Below are positions 40,592 to 50,329 of a DNA stretch of 64,000 bases, in pieces. How positions within the stretch are numbered: position 1 is the stretch's first letter; each line of letters starts with the position of its first letter. Both the position numbers and the translations under genes were made by a program. A model generated the notes under the pieces. The model saw only the letters and a program-made list of their open reading frames with translations. It was not told the origin of the DNA and made no database searches. Where the stretch lies: positions 326,836 to 390,835 of the forward strand of contig BLLK01000049.1 in assembly GCA_021927905.1 (NCBI GenBank), written 5' to 3'. Source of the stretch: Chaetoceros tenuissimus. Its lineage: Eukaryota > Bacillariophyta > Thalassiosirophyceae > Chaetocerotales > Chaetocerotaceae.

Positions 40592-40998
40592 CTTTGTGTA
40601 TTGTACTAGTGCTTGTTATTTCTTATTCATATTCTATGTATGGAATTACTATTTTGGAACAAACATAGTACATCTCCACCAATCTTATATTGTAATCAAG
40701 AAGCGTCGTTGTAATATTGTTTGTTCTGACATTGGGCTTCTGGTTTCATTATTGCCAATGACGACGATGAACGATGACGACAATGACACTTCTGTATCTA
40801 GCCGTATAACTCCCTAGTCAAGTAAGAAACGAACGTCCTACCGTTTCTAGTTTCAGGCTAAATTCTTATCAGAGGCTTAAGTAATCATCCAATGGCACAG
40901 ATTGACACTATCAAAATGTCTATTTTTATATGAAACATTGATTCAACGGCTTGTATCGCTAAAATCAAGCTCACTTTTCTTCTTCCTAATAATACATG
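40592..40998. other. Upstream region of array gene 6
   Basis: Contains CAATGACGA followed by several further GACGA/GATGACGAC copies (40755-40790). No other feature up to the transposon end. Confidence 0.35.
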
Positions 40999-41001
40999 TA
41001 A

Positions 41002-41018
41002 GGCCTTGTCCAAACACA
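41002..41018 (+). repeat. Left terminal inverted repeat of Harbinger element
   Basis: GGCCTTGTCCAAACACA, exact complement of 44475-44491, preceded by target duplication TAA. Confidence 0.92.
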
Positions 41019-41105
41019 GCAAAAAAAAAAAAAAAAGTAAAAAATCACACCTCATAACCCATTCATTTTCTGATCATGACATGTTTTTTTTACTTTTTTT
41101 TTTTG

Positions 41106-41136
41106 CGATGCCAGCTCCCCACCGAGGCTGGCATCG
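41106..41136. repeat. Subterminal hairpin in Harbinger element
   Basis: CGATGCCAGC and GCTGGCATCG pair as a perfect 10-bp stem around an 11-nt loop, bounded by T and A runs. Possibly a transposase-binding or termination structure. Confidence 0.6.
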
Positions 41137-41269
41137 GAAAAAAAAAAAATGTAGATAGGACGATCGGCCATCCTCGTTTCTGCGGACGGAGGGTAGTAAG
41201 AAGAGAGAAGACTGCACCATAGAACTGCATGTTTATGTTACAACTATCACTCTTTCCATATCATCTACT

Positions 41270-42589
41270 CTATGTTACTGATGGTCTAACAAACCCACTA
41301 TCACTAACTTGGATCATCAATTGTTCACGTGGAAGCATATTTTCCAAGCCGCGTGGCACAGTAGATCTTCTCGTTCTCTGAGTATCATCATCAAAATGCT
41401 CACCTCCTCCACTTAGATCATTTGGTACCAATGGATATCCATCACGTCTCTCTGACACATCTACTTGACCTTCGCAACTTAAATGATATGCATCTCGTGG
41501 TGTTGGAGCAAGCATGCTAGAGCCATACATCGGATTCTGATCAATGAGAAAGTTATGCAAGCGACAGAGACAGGATACGAACGCCATGATCTTCTTGATG
41601 CTGTATTTCTTTGGAGCAGGTTTTCGTAAGAATCCCCATCGCTGACAGAGAATACCGAATGCACATTCAATATTAATACGCAACTGTGAATGGTAAAAGT
41701 TGTAGTTATCATGAAGATCAGACCAACCTCTATGAGATTTCACGTATGGTGTAGCCATGAATTTTGTGTTGACGTATGCATTGTCTCCAAATAGACAGAG
41801 ACCATCTGCTAAGAAACCTGGCTGCTCAAGCTTTTGGCGGATTGGAGAAGATTCAAATGCAATGAGATCACTGGAAGATCCACCAAAAAGAATGGATAAA
41901 TCTAAGAATCGCTTTCGGGAATCACAGATTGCTTGTAGATTTAGGCCGTATTTATTCTTCCTGGAACAAAACCATTTTCGTTCGTCTACCTTTGCTTCTT
42001 CACATTCCTTCTTAGATGGTTTGTGTATCCAGACCAACATACCGTCAATTGCACCACAACAATTGGAAAAGCCAACCCTTGACTTTGTTTTGAACTCAGC
42101 AGCAATTCGACGCTGTTCATCATGATCGGTAGGAAACATGATTTTGAACCTATCGTGACTGTTAATAGCATCGACGACAGCATCGACAGTATCAAAAACA
42201 GAAGAATGAGAGACTCCATATGATATAGATATATCATACGGATCTCCTCCAGCAAAGTATCTCACACCGATTCCAAGTCGGCTATCAAGAGGTATTCTAC
42301 CATTTGGCGCTTCCCTACCTTCGGTCTTGTATAGTTTCTCATACAAGACTTGTTTTATCTCTCGAAATAGAAGTCGGAAGGAAGTGTAAGACATACGATA
42401 TGCTCGTCGAAAATATAACTCACCCATTTCTCGGTAAATAGAAGGCATTGTTCTTCTTGTGCGAGGAATGGTGACAGAACCGAGTCTTGTACCAACTACA
42501 CTGGCTTTTCGTTCGATGCATAATTTTCTATGCACAGAATATGAAGAAACTGTTTTCAAATATGTAGCAGCTATAGAATAAATTGTCAT
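41270..42589 (-). CDS. Harbinger-type DDE transposase
   Basis: A single exon of 439 residues from ATG 42589. The DDE_Tnp_4 plan is complete. The first Asp is in CCGAIDGMLVWI (about residue 195), the second in LFGDNAYVNTKF (about 282) and the Glu in RINIECAFGILCQRWGFLRKP (about 322), followed by the RLHNFLID helix. The N-terminal region has a helix-turn-helix-like SISYGVSHSSVFDTVDAVV stretch (in two halves around residues 145-163). It cuts and joins the element's ends in the nucleus. The reading frame is unbroken and the catalytic residues are present. Confidence 0.92.
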   Translation of the reverse strand: MTIYSIAATYLKTVSSYSVHRKLCIERKASVVGTRLGSVTIPRTRRTMPSIYREMGELYFRRAYRMSYTSFRLLFREIKQVLYEKLYKTEGREAPNGRIPLDSRLGIGVRYFAGGDPYDISISYGVSHSSVFDTVDAVVDAINSHDRFKIMFPTDHDEQRRIAAEFKTKSRVGFSNCCGAIDGMLVWIHKPSKKECEEAKVDERKWFCSRKNKYGLNLQAICDSRKRFLDLSILFGGSSSDLIAFESSPIRQKLEQPGFLADGLCLFGDNAYVNTKFMATPYVKSHRGWSDLHDNYNFYHSQLRINIECAFGILCQRWGFLRKPAPKKYSIKKIMAFVSCLCRLHNFLIDQNPMYGSSMLAPTPRDAYHLSCEGQVDVSERRDGYPLVPNDLSGGGEHFDDDTQRTRRSTVPRGLENMLPREQLMIQVSDSGFVRPSVT

Positions 42590-42892
42590 TTTTCTCTCTT
42601 CTTATTATTTTATGGAATTGTAGGCGCACATCTTGTGTTTGGCTTTGACCACTGGAGTTGCTTCGTCAGCAATTCGAGGAATTGCATTCTTCATATTCTT
42701 AGTCAGGAAGGAACGCTTTCTTCATTCTTCGTCAAGAAAGAACGCTTTCTTCGGCTTTGAACCAATCAGAAGATGCCAACCGAGATTTCCCTCCAAAATG
42801 AAATGTATTCTACGTCAGTCTATCTCTAGGTGATCTCTGAAATTCAAAAATCTACTCCGAATGGAAGCTCATTTTTCAAGAAATTACGCAAA

Positions 42893-44257
42893 ATGAACTC
42901 TTCTCCAACATCATCTGTTTCTCCATCTGATTCTGAACTTACTGTTTTTGTTCAGTGCAAAAGTTGTAAACAGTATCATGATTGCACTGAACACTACAAG
43001 GTCAATGATCATAGCAACAAGACTCTGCTGGCTATGGCAGTGGGAATCAGATCTCCGACTGGTAAAGTTGTTGTAGATCTTAACGACGAAACGCTTTGGA
43101 ACAAGACTGTTGGTAGCAGTAAAAAAACCGACTACATGCCGACCAAGACACACCTCGTGCGTGAGATGAAACGTCGCAAATGTATTTTGAACATTAAAAC
43201 CAGAACAGGTGTTAAAGACAAATCTAGTTTACTTGCGTGGTTGACTGATAATCCCATCGACGATCCGGCTGACATCACTTTTCTTACTGATAATGTCCTT
43301 TCATTTGAAAGAACACTTCGTGCTGTCCGTGCTGCAGAGGAAACTGCCCCCAATGATAGGAACCATGCAAACTTTTGGAGAGGACAAGAGCCCTACCTTC
43401 GTCTGATTCACTGCATTCTGGACACTCCAGAGATGCGTAGAAAATTCCAGCAGTCATACGCTGCACTTACTCGAGAGAGCATTGACGCAAGAAACTCCAC
43501 CGAGGTTGCTCCAGTCTCTTTCTGGATTGATGCTGCTGAAATGTTCAAAAATCCAGAATTCCAACCAAACAGCTTACCATACGGGTATTTGCATGATGAT
43601 TTTGATCAAGTGCTAGACCTGTCATGTGCAGATATCGAAATTGATGCGCAAAAAGCAAAAAGTAAATTCATCCACTTGCAATCATGTGTCAATAGAGTGA
43701 AGGCCCGCCATGATCTCAGTGGGAATGGTGATGGAAATATGGTTGATGGTGAGGAGGTCGGTTCAGATAAGCATTGTTTCCTCAATGGTGAGCCAAGCGC
43801 TTGTCTATATCTTTGGGAGTATGCGGACAGCTTGGGATTTCTCCCAACAGTGATGCAGCAAATCGATCCAAGCATCGCTTTGAGTGAGAACAATATTCCT
43901 TCTGCTGTCAACTCTTCTGGAACCAAAAGAAAGATCTCAATTGAAGTGAGTAAGGAAGATAAAGAGTTGATGAAGAGATTGGCACGTTCAACTTACGTCA
44001 TGGAAGCATCTGTTCTCAAGAGTGAGATTCGTGCAAGTGAATCTACTCTTCTCGACTTAAAAGGTCGGAAGATTGAAGCGATGAAGGAACTTAGAAAGAT
44101 GCAGAGAGATGAGCATATCCCTGCTGAAGAAATTGAAGAACAGAAGGTATGGACTGATCAAATTGAAGCACAGATTCTGGCACAAGCTGACGCACTCATT
44201 GAGCTAGAGGAACAGTTGGATACCTTACGTGCACAGGAACATGAAAGTGAAGAATGA
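42893..44257 (+). CDS. Second protein of Harbinger element
   Basis: 454 residues from ATG 42893. The open frame extends upstream to 42830, but that codon is GTG. Residues about 15-40 contain CKSCKQYHDC, a possible small zinc site. The C-terminal 110 residues are strongly helical and charged (coiled-coil-like), with a KRKISIEVSKED lead. PIF/Harbinger elements usually need a second, Myb/SANT-type DNA-binding partner for nuclear import and end recognition. I do not see a clear SANT repeat here, so the role is inferred from position inside the element. Confidence 0.7.
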   Translation: MNSSPTSSVSPSDSELTVFVQCKSCKQYHDCTEHYKVNDHSNKTLLAMAVGIRSPTGKVVVDLNDETLWNKTVGSSKKTDYMPTKTHLVREMKRRKCILNIKTRTGVKDKSSLLAWLTDNPIDDPADITFLTDNVLSFERTLRAVRAAEETAPNDRNHANFWRGQEPYLRLIHCILDTPEMRRKFQQSYAALTRESIDARNSTEVAPVSFWIDAAEMFKNPEFQPNSLPYGYLHDDFDQVLDLSCADIEIDAQKAKSKFIHLQSCVNRVKARHDLSGNGDGNMVDGEEVGSDKHCFLNGEPSACLYLWEYADSLGFLPTVMQQIDPSIALSENNIPSAVNSSGTKRKISIEVSKEDKELMKRLARSTYVMEASVLKSEIRASESTLLDLKGRKIEAMKELRKMQRDEHIPAEEIEEQKVWTDQIEAQILAQADALIELEEQLDTLRAQEHESEE

Positions 44258-44474
44258 ATGTATTTGGTGGAGAAGACGGCTCGCGTGAGTGGTGGAGAGG
44301 TCATATGAAAGAAGCGTAGGACAGCCGAGTGAAAATGAAGAGTATTATAATAATCTAGCTAAAATTGACATAACCTTTTTTTTTCTTTTCGAAAGTTGTT
44401 TGGACAGGTGCGTTGAAAAAAATAAACGTCCTTGTCGACGTCATCATCACTACTTTTTTTTTTTTTTTTTTCAA

Positions 44475-44491
44475 TGTGTTTGGACAAGGCC
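44475..44491 (-). repeat. Right terminal inverted repeat of Harbinger element
   Basis: TGTGTTTGGACAAGGCC, exact complement of the left end, followed by TAA. Confidence 0.92.
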
Positions 44492-44605
44492 TAAAAGGGA
44501 AGTAACTTTCCAATCTACCCTTCCTCTTTTTCCAAAACGTATATTTTATATTCATATACACTACATTATCGTAACTAGTATCTAGTATCAACATCTATTT
44601 TCAGA

Positions 44606-45682
44606 ATGAAGGTAACAAGTGCGATACTCTCTGTCCTTCTCTTGGCATCGACAGTTTCCTCCATGGAAACCTCCTCTTCCATCTCAACTTCATCACATTT
44701 CATTGCAAACGTTCACGACAGTCGAGACCTTGCACAAGACGATGACTACGATAGAGAATTGAAATCTGGATCAGGATCTGGAAGTGGATCAGGATCAGGT
44801 TCCAATAAAAACAAAAACAAGAATTATAGTAATTACAATTACAACAACAACTACAATCAAAACAGTTATTGGGCCAATCTTGACAACAACAGCAATGGGT
44901 ACAACAATGGATCCTCTTCTTCTTCTTCTTCTTCTACTAGTACTACTGACAGTCATGGATTCTTTTATAAATTGTTTCATAAAGATTCTTCTGCAAGTAG
45001 TAGCAGTAGCAGTGGTACTTCTTCTTCTTCTTCGTACTACTCTTCTTCTTCTTCTTCGAGTAATGGATACAATTCTGGAAGCTCTTATAATCAAGCCAAG
45101 TCTTATAACAACAATAACTACAGCAACAACAATAGCAACAGCAACAATTACAACAAATATCACACCTACGACGATGATGACACTACAACATCCAGCTCAA
45201 CCAGCTCAAACTCTTATTCTTCAAGCAGTTCTACCAAGTCCAACAAGAATGCACTCTATATAAGTTTTGTAGGGTTGGCGGGTATAGCACTCGTTTTCGG
45301 TATATTATTCGATAGTGCTGCATCCGACTCATCTCCAAGAAAAAAGAGTTCCAGAAAGGATAAAAAGAGATCCAAATCAAAATCGAAAAAAGATAAGAAA
45401 AAAAAGAAGAAAAGGGGTAGATCCTCCAACAGACAAGAAGGATTGGCTTTCGAGGATCATCGTATTGGTGAATATGGTGAATATGTTGATGAACCGGAAC
45501 GGAGAAGTCGTTCGAGAGGAAGGAGTCATAGTCGACAGCCTGTACGGGATGAGTATTATGAGGATGGGGGGTATTATACTCCTCAAGTTGTGGATCAGCA
45601 GTATCATGAACAACAATATTATGAAGATGCTGGAAGAGGTGGAGCACAGAATCAATATTATGGTGATGATTATTATGTGTAG
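44606..45682 (+). CDS. Secreted Ser/Asn/Tyr-rich single-pass membrane protein
   Basis: A single exon of 358 residues. Residues 1-19 are a signal peptide (MKVTSAILSVLLLASTVSS). Two RxL-type sites (RDL and REL, about 40-52) precede an SG repeat. Residues 55-210 are low-complexity Ser, Asn, Tyr and Lys. A membrane segment lies at about 215-236 (ALYISFVGLAGIALVFGIL), followed by a strongly basic Ser/Lys patch and a Tyr/Gln/Glu-rich tail. Signal peptide, RxL processing sites, Ser/Tyr-rich lumenal part and single TM recall diatom silica-associated proteins, so a silica-deposition-vesicle role is possible. That is inference from composition. The Harbinger element ends only 112 bp upstream of the ATG. 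Confidence 0.7.
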   Translation: MKVTSAILSVLLLASTVSSMETSSSISTSSHFIANVHDSRDLAQDDDYDRELKSGSGSGSGSGSGSNKNKNKNYSNYNYNNNYNQNSYWANLDNNSNGYNNGSSSSSSSSTSTTDSHGFFYKLFHKDSSASSSSSSGTSSSSSYYSSSSSSSNGYNSGSSYNQAKSYNNNNYSNNNSNSNNYNKYHTYDDDDTTTSSSTSSNSYSSSSSTKSNKNALYISFVGLAGIALVFGILFDSAASDSSPRKKSSRKDKKRSKSKSKKDKKKKKKRGRSSNRQEGLAFEDHRIGEYGEYVDEPERRSRSRGRSHSRQPVRDEYYEDGGYYTPQVVDQQYHEQQYYEDAGRGGAQNQYYGDDYYV

Positions 45683-46044
45683 TGTGTGTAGTGGAGAGAC
45701 TAGCGTGGGGATATAAGTAGTGCAATTCGATATGGGTTGTGCTTTTTTTGATAAGAGTCGTAAATACTCATTCTATTTATAAATATAATTCAAATACAAA
45801 TGCTTACAAGACTGAGCCGTGATTCATGTATTGTCTATAGTGATTGACTGTCTTTTGAATAAAAGAGAGGGAAACGGACATAGAGTCGAGGAATTTTCTT
45901 TTCATGTGCAAGTCGGTCCACGATGGACGTCGATTCCATTCACCGTTTTGATTCAAACCAATATGGCGCCATACAGTCTACATATATTACAACACCTTTT
46001 CACCATAGATTCAAACCTTTTCATATATTCTACAAACAAAAACT
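45683..46044. other. Intergenic
   Basis: Tandem-oriented spacer of about 360 bp. No element recognised. Confidence 0.35.
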
Positions 46045-47157
46045 ATGAAGGAATGCAACCAAGACAAACTAATCTCCAATACTACTGCAAGAGACTATGA
46101 CACTGAAAGCTTATCAAGCCTCGAATTTGACTTTCCATCTACTTCCTCTGCAAGTGCATTCAGTTCTTTGGCATTTAGCATGAGTGATGAAGAAGATTCC
46201 AACATCCTAGAGCAAGTGGAAGAAATGCATCAAGTCTTTGTAAAGGAATATAATGATTTGACGGAATTAGATAATGCTTCTCTACGCAAAGAACTCGTAA
46301 AATACAAGGAACAAGTGAAACTACTACAAGATCGTATTGTAGAGCAGGAAGATGAAAAGGCCAAGTATATTTTGGAACGTGATTTGGCAGATGCGGAAAA
46401 GGAGCTTGCGAATCGTTATTGTGTCGAAATGAAAATGATGGTGCCTAATAGTAGTGATGAATTGGAAGCTGTCATTGCTCATCAATTCATTCCAAGTTTT
46501 GTTCCAAACTTTGAGTCATTTGAGAAGGTCGATTCTATGTTTGCTGTATCAAGACTTGAAACTACTACGCAGGGAGAAAATGGAGATGATGAGGAATACT
46601 TGGAAATAGCAAACGGTCTTTTGCACGGATGGAGAAAGGAACAGAAGCTATACCAGGCTCTTTTCGAAAAGAAGGTTGTTGTTTCAAGTGATGAAACTAC
46701 TCTGGACCTGACAGAAGTACCTCTCCGTCGTAAATCAAAAGCTAGAAAATACATGGGAGGTAAAGTCCTTCAAAAGGTGTCCGTTTACTCTATTCGAAAG
46801 TTGGTATGGTTCAAAAAGTGTTTCAAAAAGAGAAAGAACCTCAAGAGACTGTACGAGGTTGTAGATGATGCAAATACTACTGACCTCTGCGAGTCCACCA
46901 TTTCCAATGAGAATGAGAATGTCATGGAATCCTCTCAAGAATGCAAGTCTACAAAAGAGATTCTTGGAGATGCACATCACGCAAACCATGAACATATCCT
47001 CAAAGCACATGCGTGCATCATTGATCAAGCAAATACAATCAAGAATCTACGCATGGAAGTAGCAAACATCTCGAATGCAAATGTATACACCACTTCTTCT
47101 TCCGATGGTGATTCTTTCTTTTCAGCTTTTGACGATGGCTTTTCCATCGATGCATGA
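46045..47157 (+). CDS. Coiled-coil protein of unknown function
   Basis: A single exon of 370 residues beginning ATGAAGGAATGC. After a Ser-rich acidic N-terminus, residues about 50-130 form a coiled coil (EEMHQVFVKEYNDLTELDN, then KYKEQVKLLQDRIVEQEDE). A basic patch near 225-270 (KSKARKYMGGKVLQK; KKCFKKRKNLKRL) could contact membranes or nucleic acid. There is no membrane segment and no recognised domain. A few HILKAHACIIDQANTI residues near 325-345 suggest a second short helix pair. The role cannot be stated. Confidence 0.6.
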   Translation: MKECNQDKLISNTTARDYDTESLSSLEFDFPSTSSASAFSSLAFSMSDEEDSNILEQVEEMHQVFVKEYNDLTELDNASLRKELVKYKEQVKLLQDRIVEQEDEKAKYILERDLADAEKELANRYCVEMKMMVPNSSDELEAVIAHQFIPSFVPNFESFEKVDSMFAVSRLETTTQGENGDDEEYLEIANGLLHGWRKEQKLYQALFEKKVVVSSDETTLDLTEVPLRRKSKARKYMGGKVLQKVSVYSIRKLVWFKKCFKKRKNLKRLYEVVDDANTTDLCESTISNENENVMESSQECKSTKEILGDAHHANHEHILKAHACIIDQANTIKNLRMEVANISNANVYTTSSSDGDSFFSAFDDGFSIDA

Positions 47158-47253
47158 GGATTGAGTTGATCAAGTGGTATTCACGAAAATAAATGAAAAG
47201 TAGGATTAAATTTATAACATACATAGTTTTGTCCGTAGGAAAGAATATTTTCC

Positions 47254-48393
47254 TTAGGAAGAAAGTACTCTTACAAGAGCAGTAACAGTAAGAACATATA
47301 CCGCAGTGAGTTTGAGTATAAAAGGTGAATGTAGGGCAACACCAGTGACGAAACCAATGAACATGATGAGCAACGAGGATCCATTAGTCAACACCAATCG
47401 AGGCAAATACGGCCCACCTATTCGAAGAAGAGGGGCAGATAAAGCCCAACCTATTTCAAATCCTGTATATTCATCTGCAATCAATGTGGGTAGGTATCTT
47501 CTCCAGACATGTACAAATCCACCTATCGTCGTATCTTCATTCGTTTGCCATGCAATGAGTGGATGGATTGCAACAATTTCCAGCTGTTTCTTTCCCAAAG
47601 CAACCACATCGACATGAAAGGAAGCCTTTGGGCATAACTCCAGTAATCGTTTTGCTCCTGTAGGATGTAGCACATATGCATGACAACCATAGGGACACAA
47701 GGGTACATGTATAAATGAATCATCATCATCATTCTCCAAGTCCAAATCAAGAATCCGCCTAGGCCTTCTCCACTTCCCTCCCACCAAACTTGCAATAATA
47801 TTCAAACCAAATTTCAATTGCGGATGTACACATCCAAGTGCACCTAACAAAAGTATATCCCACTCTTGCTTCTTATCCAAGTCATAAATCGCCTTGGAAG
47901 CAATTTCCCAAAAGTTATCTTTCAGTACAACATCATCTTCCAATATCAACAGTGGTTCATTCAACTCTACACAAGTTTGCCAACATTTTCTACCATCACA
48001 TATCTTGTCAGTACTTTTTGACTATCAATTGGAATGTGGAATGTGGCAAGTGACGCACCTATGAGATAAAAAACATCCAATCATTCCATCCGTCATGAAA
48101 TACCTCCCCAAAGCCGTCGTATTCTTTTGTAAATCTTGTTTGGAGAGTAAAGATCCATCTACAGCTTCACACCATTTATAATTTTGATTTTGAAGAATTT
48201 CCTTCATTCGTTCTCGTCGTTTGAAATGTTTGGGTAGATTAATGACAGATACCCTTGGAACTCTTTGATATGTAGCTGCTGATACGAAAGATGTACATCC
48301 CCATGTTGTGATAATGAGTATGAATGTATACGTACAGTACGAGAATACAATTGTGAACCACATACTCAGCAGTATGGAAGCTATTCGTTGCAT
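47254..48393 (-). CDS. GT25-family glycosyltransferase, two exons
   Basis: Exon 1 is 48393-48059 and exon 2 is 47989-47254. The 69-bp intron (48058-47990, GTGCGT...TAG) joins SHR to KCWQTC without breaking the frame, giving 356 residues. A signal-anchor lies at about 9-35. VINLPKHFKRRERM starts the GT25 domain, GMIGCFLSHRKCW is the conserved donor-fold segment, and LLILEDDVVLKDNF carries the metal-binding DD. The C-terminus has one or two membrane-like segments (residues 310-350). GT25 enzymes include collagen and LPS galactosyltransferases. A Golgi enzyme adding a hexose to protein or glycan is likely; the acceptor is unknown. Confidence 0.85.
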
Positions 48394-48907
48394 CTTAAAT
48401 GTGACTGATGGAAGAAGCTAGTTTTTTAGAGACACGAAAGGATGAAAGCTTTGAGTGAGTGATGGGTGTGATGAAACTTCTTGGACTTGTCTCGTTTCCA
48501 AAGCTACAAATCTTGAAATTTTCTACAATTCTATTCTCCCTTTTTCGTTCTCTAAAAAATACTTCTTACTCTAAAAAGATTGCTGTTCTCGTAGAATAGA
48601 AGGTTTAAGGGTATGAATGGAATGGATGGTATCTTCTTGATGTTCGATGATGGATCTCTGTTCTCTCTTTCTATTGAAAGGAAGGCGAGAACATGACTTC
48701 AAGGAAAAACATGTGAATTTGTCTTTGAGAACTCTAACGTTGAAGTTACGACCCAATCCAAGAGGATAATGATGAATCATCATCGCATACGAAGAACTGC
48801 CACCAACACATCACAATCAAAGAGAAAAGATATTCCATCCACCAACGAAATGTGAAGTAGAACCACTTGATATATTCATTATTCACATTCTCAACTCCAT
48901 CACCATC
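48394..48907. other. Divergent intergenic region
   Basis: Promoter region between the GT25 gene (minus) and the plastid gene (plus). A TATA-like GATATATTC lies about 40 bp before ATG 48908. No gene is supported. Confidence 0.4.
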
Positions 48908-49606
48908 ATGAAGGTATCTGCAACTAACATCATTGCTCTTGTAGCACTCACTCTTGCATCTTCTGCCAATGCATTCGTGGCTCCACAAAGCAACTCATTT
49001 GTAGCGAGAAAGCCACTCGTTCCATCCTCAAATGCATTCCAGACAACTTCATCTCCTCGTGCAGCAACTGCTATGCAAATGTCAATCTTTGATGGAGTCA
49101 AGGCTCCTATCCAATCCTATGTAGACATCTGGACACCAATGTTTAAATCAGCACAAGCATCAGGATTAGCACCTGATTTTCTCCTTCATTGGGGACATGG
49201 AGCAGCTATGGCTTCCGTTCTTCTTTCCATGGGAGTCATTGGTGCATACATGGGATGGCAAATTCGTCTTGGGAATGGTGAAGAAGTCAATCAATTGACA
49301 CTTGGTGATACTATCCGTGAAGCACATCCGAAAATTATTGGAGGAGCATTCTTTTTCTTTTTGTTGGGTGGACAAGGTGGTTTAGTGCTTTTGGATACAC
49401 AGGGACAGAGTATTTTGGAGAGTCCACATGCCATGACTGCTTTGTTGAGTGTGGTACTTTTGTCTTGTCAGGCTTTGCTTCCGAAATTGTTTAGCAGTGA
49501 GAATGGACAGACTGCGAGAGATGTACATGCTTACCTTGGAAGTGCAACTATGGTGGCTCTTTTTGCACATTTGGCGACTGGTGTGAATCTTGGATTGTCT
49601 TTTTAA
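48908..49606 (+). CDS. Plastid-targeted DUF4079-like membrane protein
   Basis: A single exon of 232 residues. The N-terminus is a bipartite diatom plastid signal: signal peptide MKVSATNIIALVALTLASS, then the ANA^FVAP motif with Phe right after the cleavage site, then a Ser-rich transit part. The mature part has four membrane segments with conserved-looking His residues (LLHWGHGAAMA, REAHPKIIGG, SPHAMTALL, DVHAYLGS, FAHLATG). The layout fits the cyanobacterial/plastid DUF4079 family, which recalls b561-type heme proteins. It is probably in the thylakoid or envelope. Heme binding and redox function are inferred. Confidence 0.85.
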   Translation: MKVSATNIIALVALTLASSANAFVAPQSNSFVARKPLVPSSNAFQTTSSPRAATAMQMSIFDGVKAPIQSYVDIWTPMFKSAQASGLAPDFLLHWGHGAAMASVLLSMGVIGAYMGWQIRLGNGEEVNQLTLGDTIREAHPKIIGGAFFFFLLGGQGGLVLLDTQGQSILESPHAMTALLSVVLLSCQALLPKLFSSENGQTARDVHAYLGSATMVALFAHLATGVNLGLSF

Positions 49607-49709
49607 TTTGAATAGTTGGGAGTGGAGTCTATTTATGGAAATGAAATACTATATTTGATGCTTGTATCAATTTATTATTATGTACTTATTGAAACTTATA
49701 TCAACATAC

Positions 49710-50329
49710 TCAATATAAAGCTAAAGTTCCATCTCTCTCATTGCAATGACGTAACATAGATATCCTCGTTTTGACTTCATATTCTGAAAAAGCTATTGGG
49801 ATTGCTAAGGTTTGAAGGTCACTCTTCAATGTTTCCAGTGAAGGTGAAGTGTATGTGAAACTGTTTCTTTCTGTTTCAGCAGTGACGTTTTGAATACATT
49901 TTTCTTTGGTATTCAATCCTTTTAAACAGGAGTGAATGTTTCCATTGTACTGATCTACGGTTGCCTTTTTGTAGTCATCAGTGTTTCTTTGTATTTCGAC
50001 AATGATTTGCTGAACGCACATTTCAATGCTCTTCATACCTCTAGACACGATCGAATTTTTCCCTCGTAAAGGTTGAAATATAGTGCACTTTCTAATGACA
50101 GTTGAAGGTTGATAATGTCATTTCTTTGGATTACGGCAATCAGTTTCTCAAGACATGGCTCAATGCTGGTGTTTATACTGAAACAGGATCGAATATTTCC
50201 TTCGTAATAATTTACAACTGAGGTCTCAACTTCTTGTTGTAGAATTGCGTTCCTTCTGTGATATTCTTTTGTTATATAATATGGCAGTCCCTTCATGCGA
50301 GGATCATTTTGAACTATCATTTCCACCAC
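49710..50329 (-). pseudogene. Three-repeat hypothetical protein with one frameshift
   Basis: Two minus frames (50329-50033 and 50048-49710) make one product if a missing base near 50041 is allowed. It contains three units of about 50 residues with the pattern Y-x-G-x-I-x-SC, then C and QRN/ERN: YYEGNIRSCF, YEGKIRSCL and YNGNIHSCL. The paired cysteines suggest a repeated disulfide hairpin. No family is recognised. The 5' end is uncertain, because the region upstream is better explained by a plus-strand ShKT remnant. A 29-bp GT...AG stretch would also restore the frame but is too short for a normal intron. Confidence 0.45.

Larger units (their letters stand above)
41002..44491. mobile_element. 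Complete PIF/Harbinger DNA transposon
   Basis: 3,490 bp. Both ends carry the perfect 17-bp inverted repeat GGCCTTGTCCAAACACA, followed inward by poly-A or poly-T runs. It is flanked on each side by TAA (40999-41001 and 44492-44494), the 3-bp TWA-type target duplication typical of PIF/Harbinger. Two divergent genes fill it: a DDE transposase (minus) and a second protein (plus), with a shared 300-bp promoter region between them. Both frames are open, so the element may be active or only recently silent. Confidence 0.92.

Noticed and set aside
41002-44491. Host genes within 41-44.5 kb
   Set aside because: Both genes lie inside perfect inverted repeats with a TAA duplication and belong to the transposon.
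44784-45263. Thr/Ile-rich ORF overlapping the secreted protein
   Set aside because: Frame shadow created by Ser/Asn/Tyr triplet repeats of the real gene.
50012-50041. 29-bp intron in the three-repeat gene
   Set aside because: It begins GT, ends AG and restores the frame, but is far shorter than the 69-148 bp introns seen here; a base loss is simpler.
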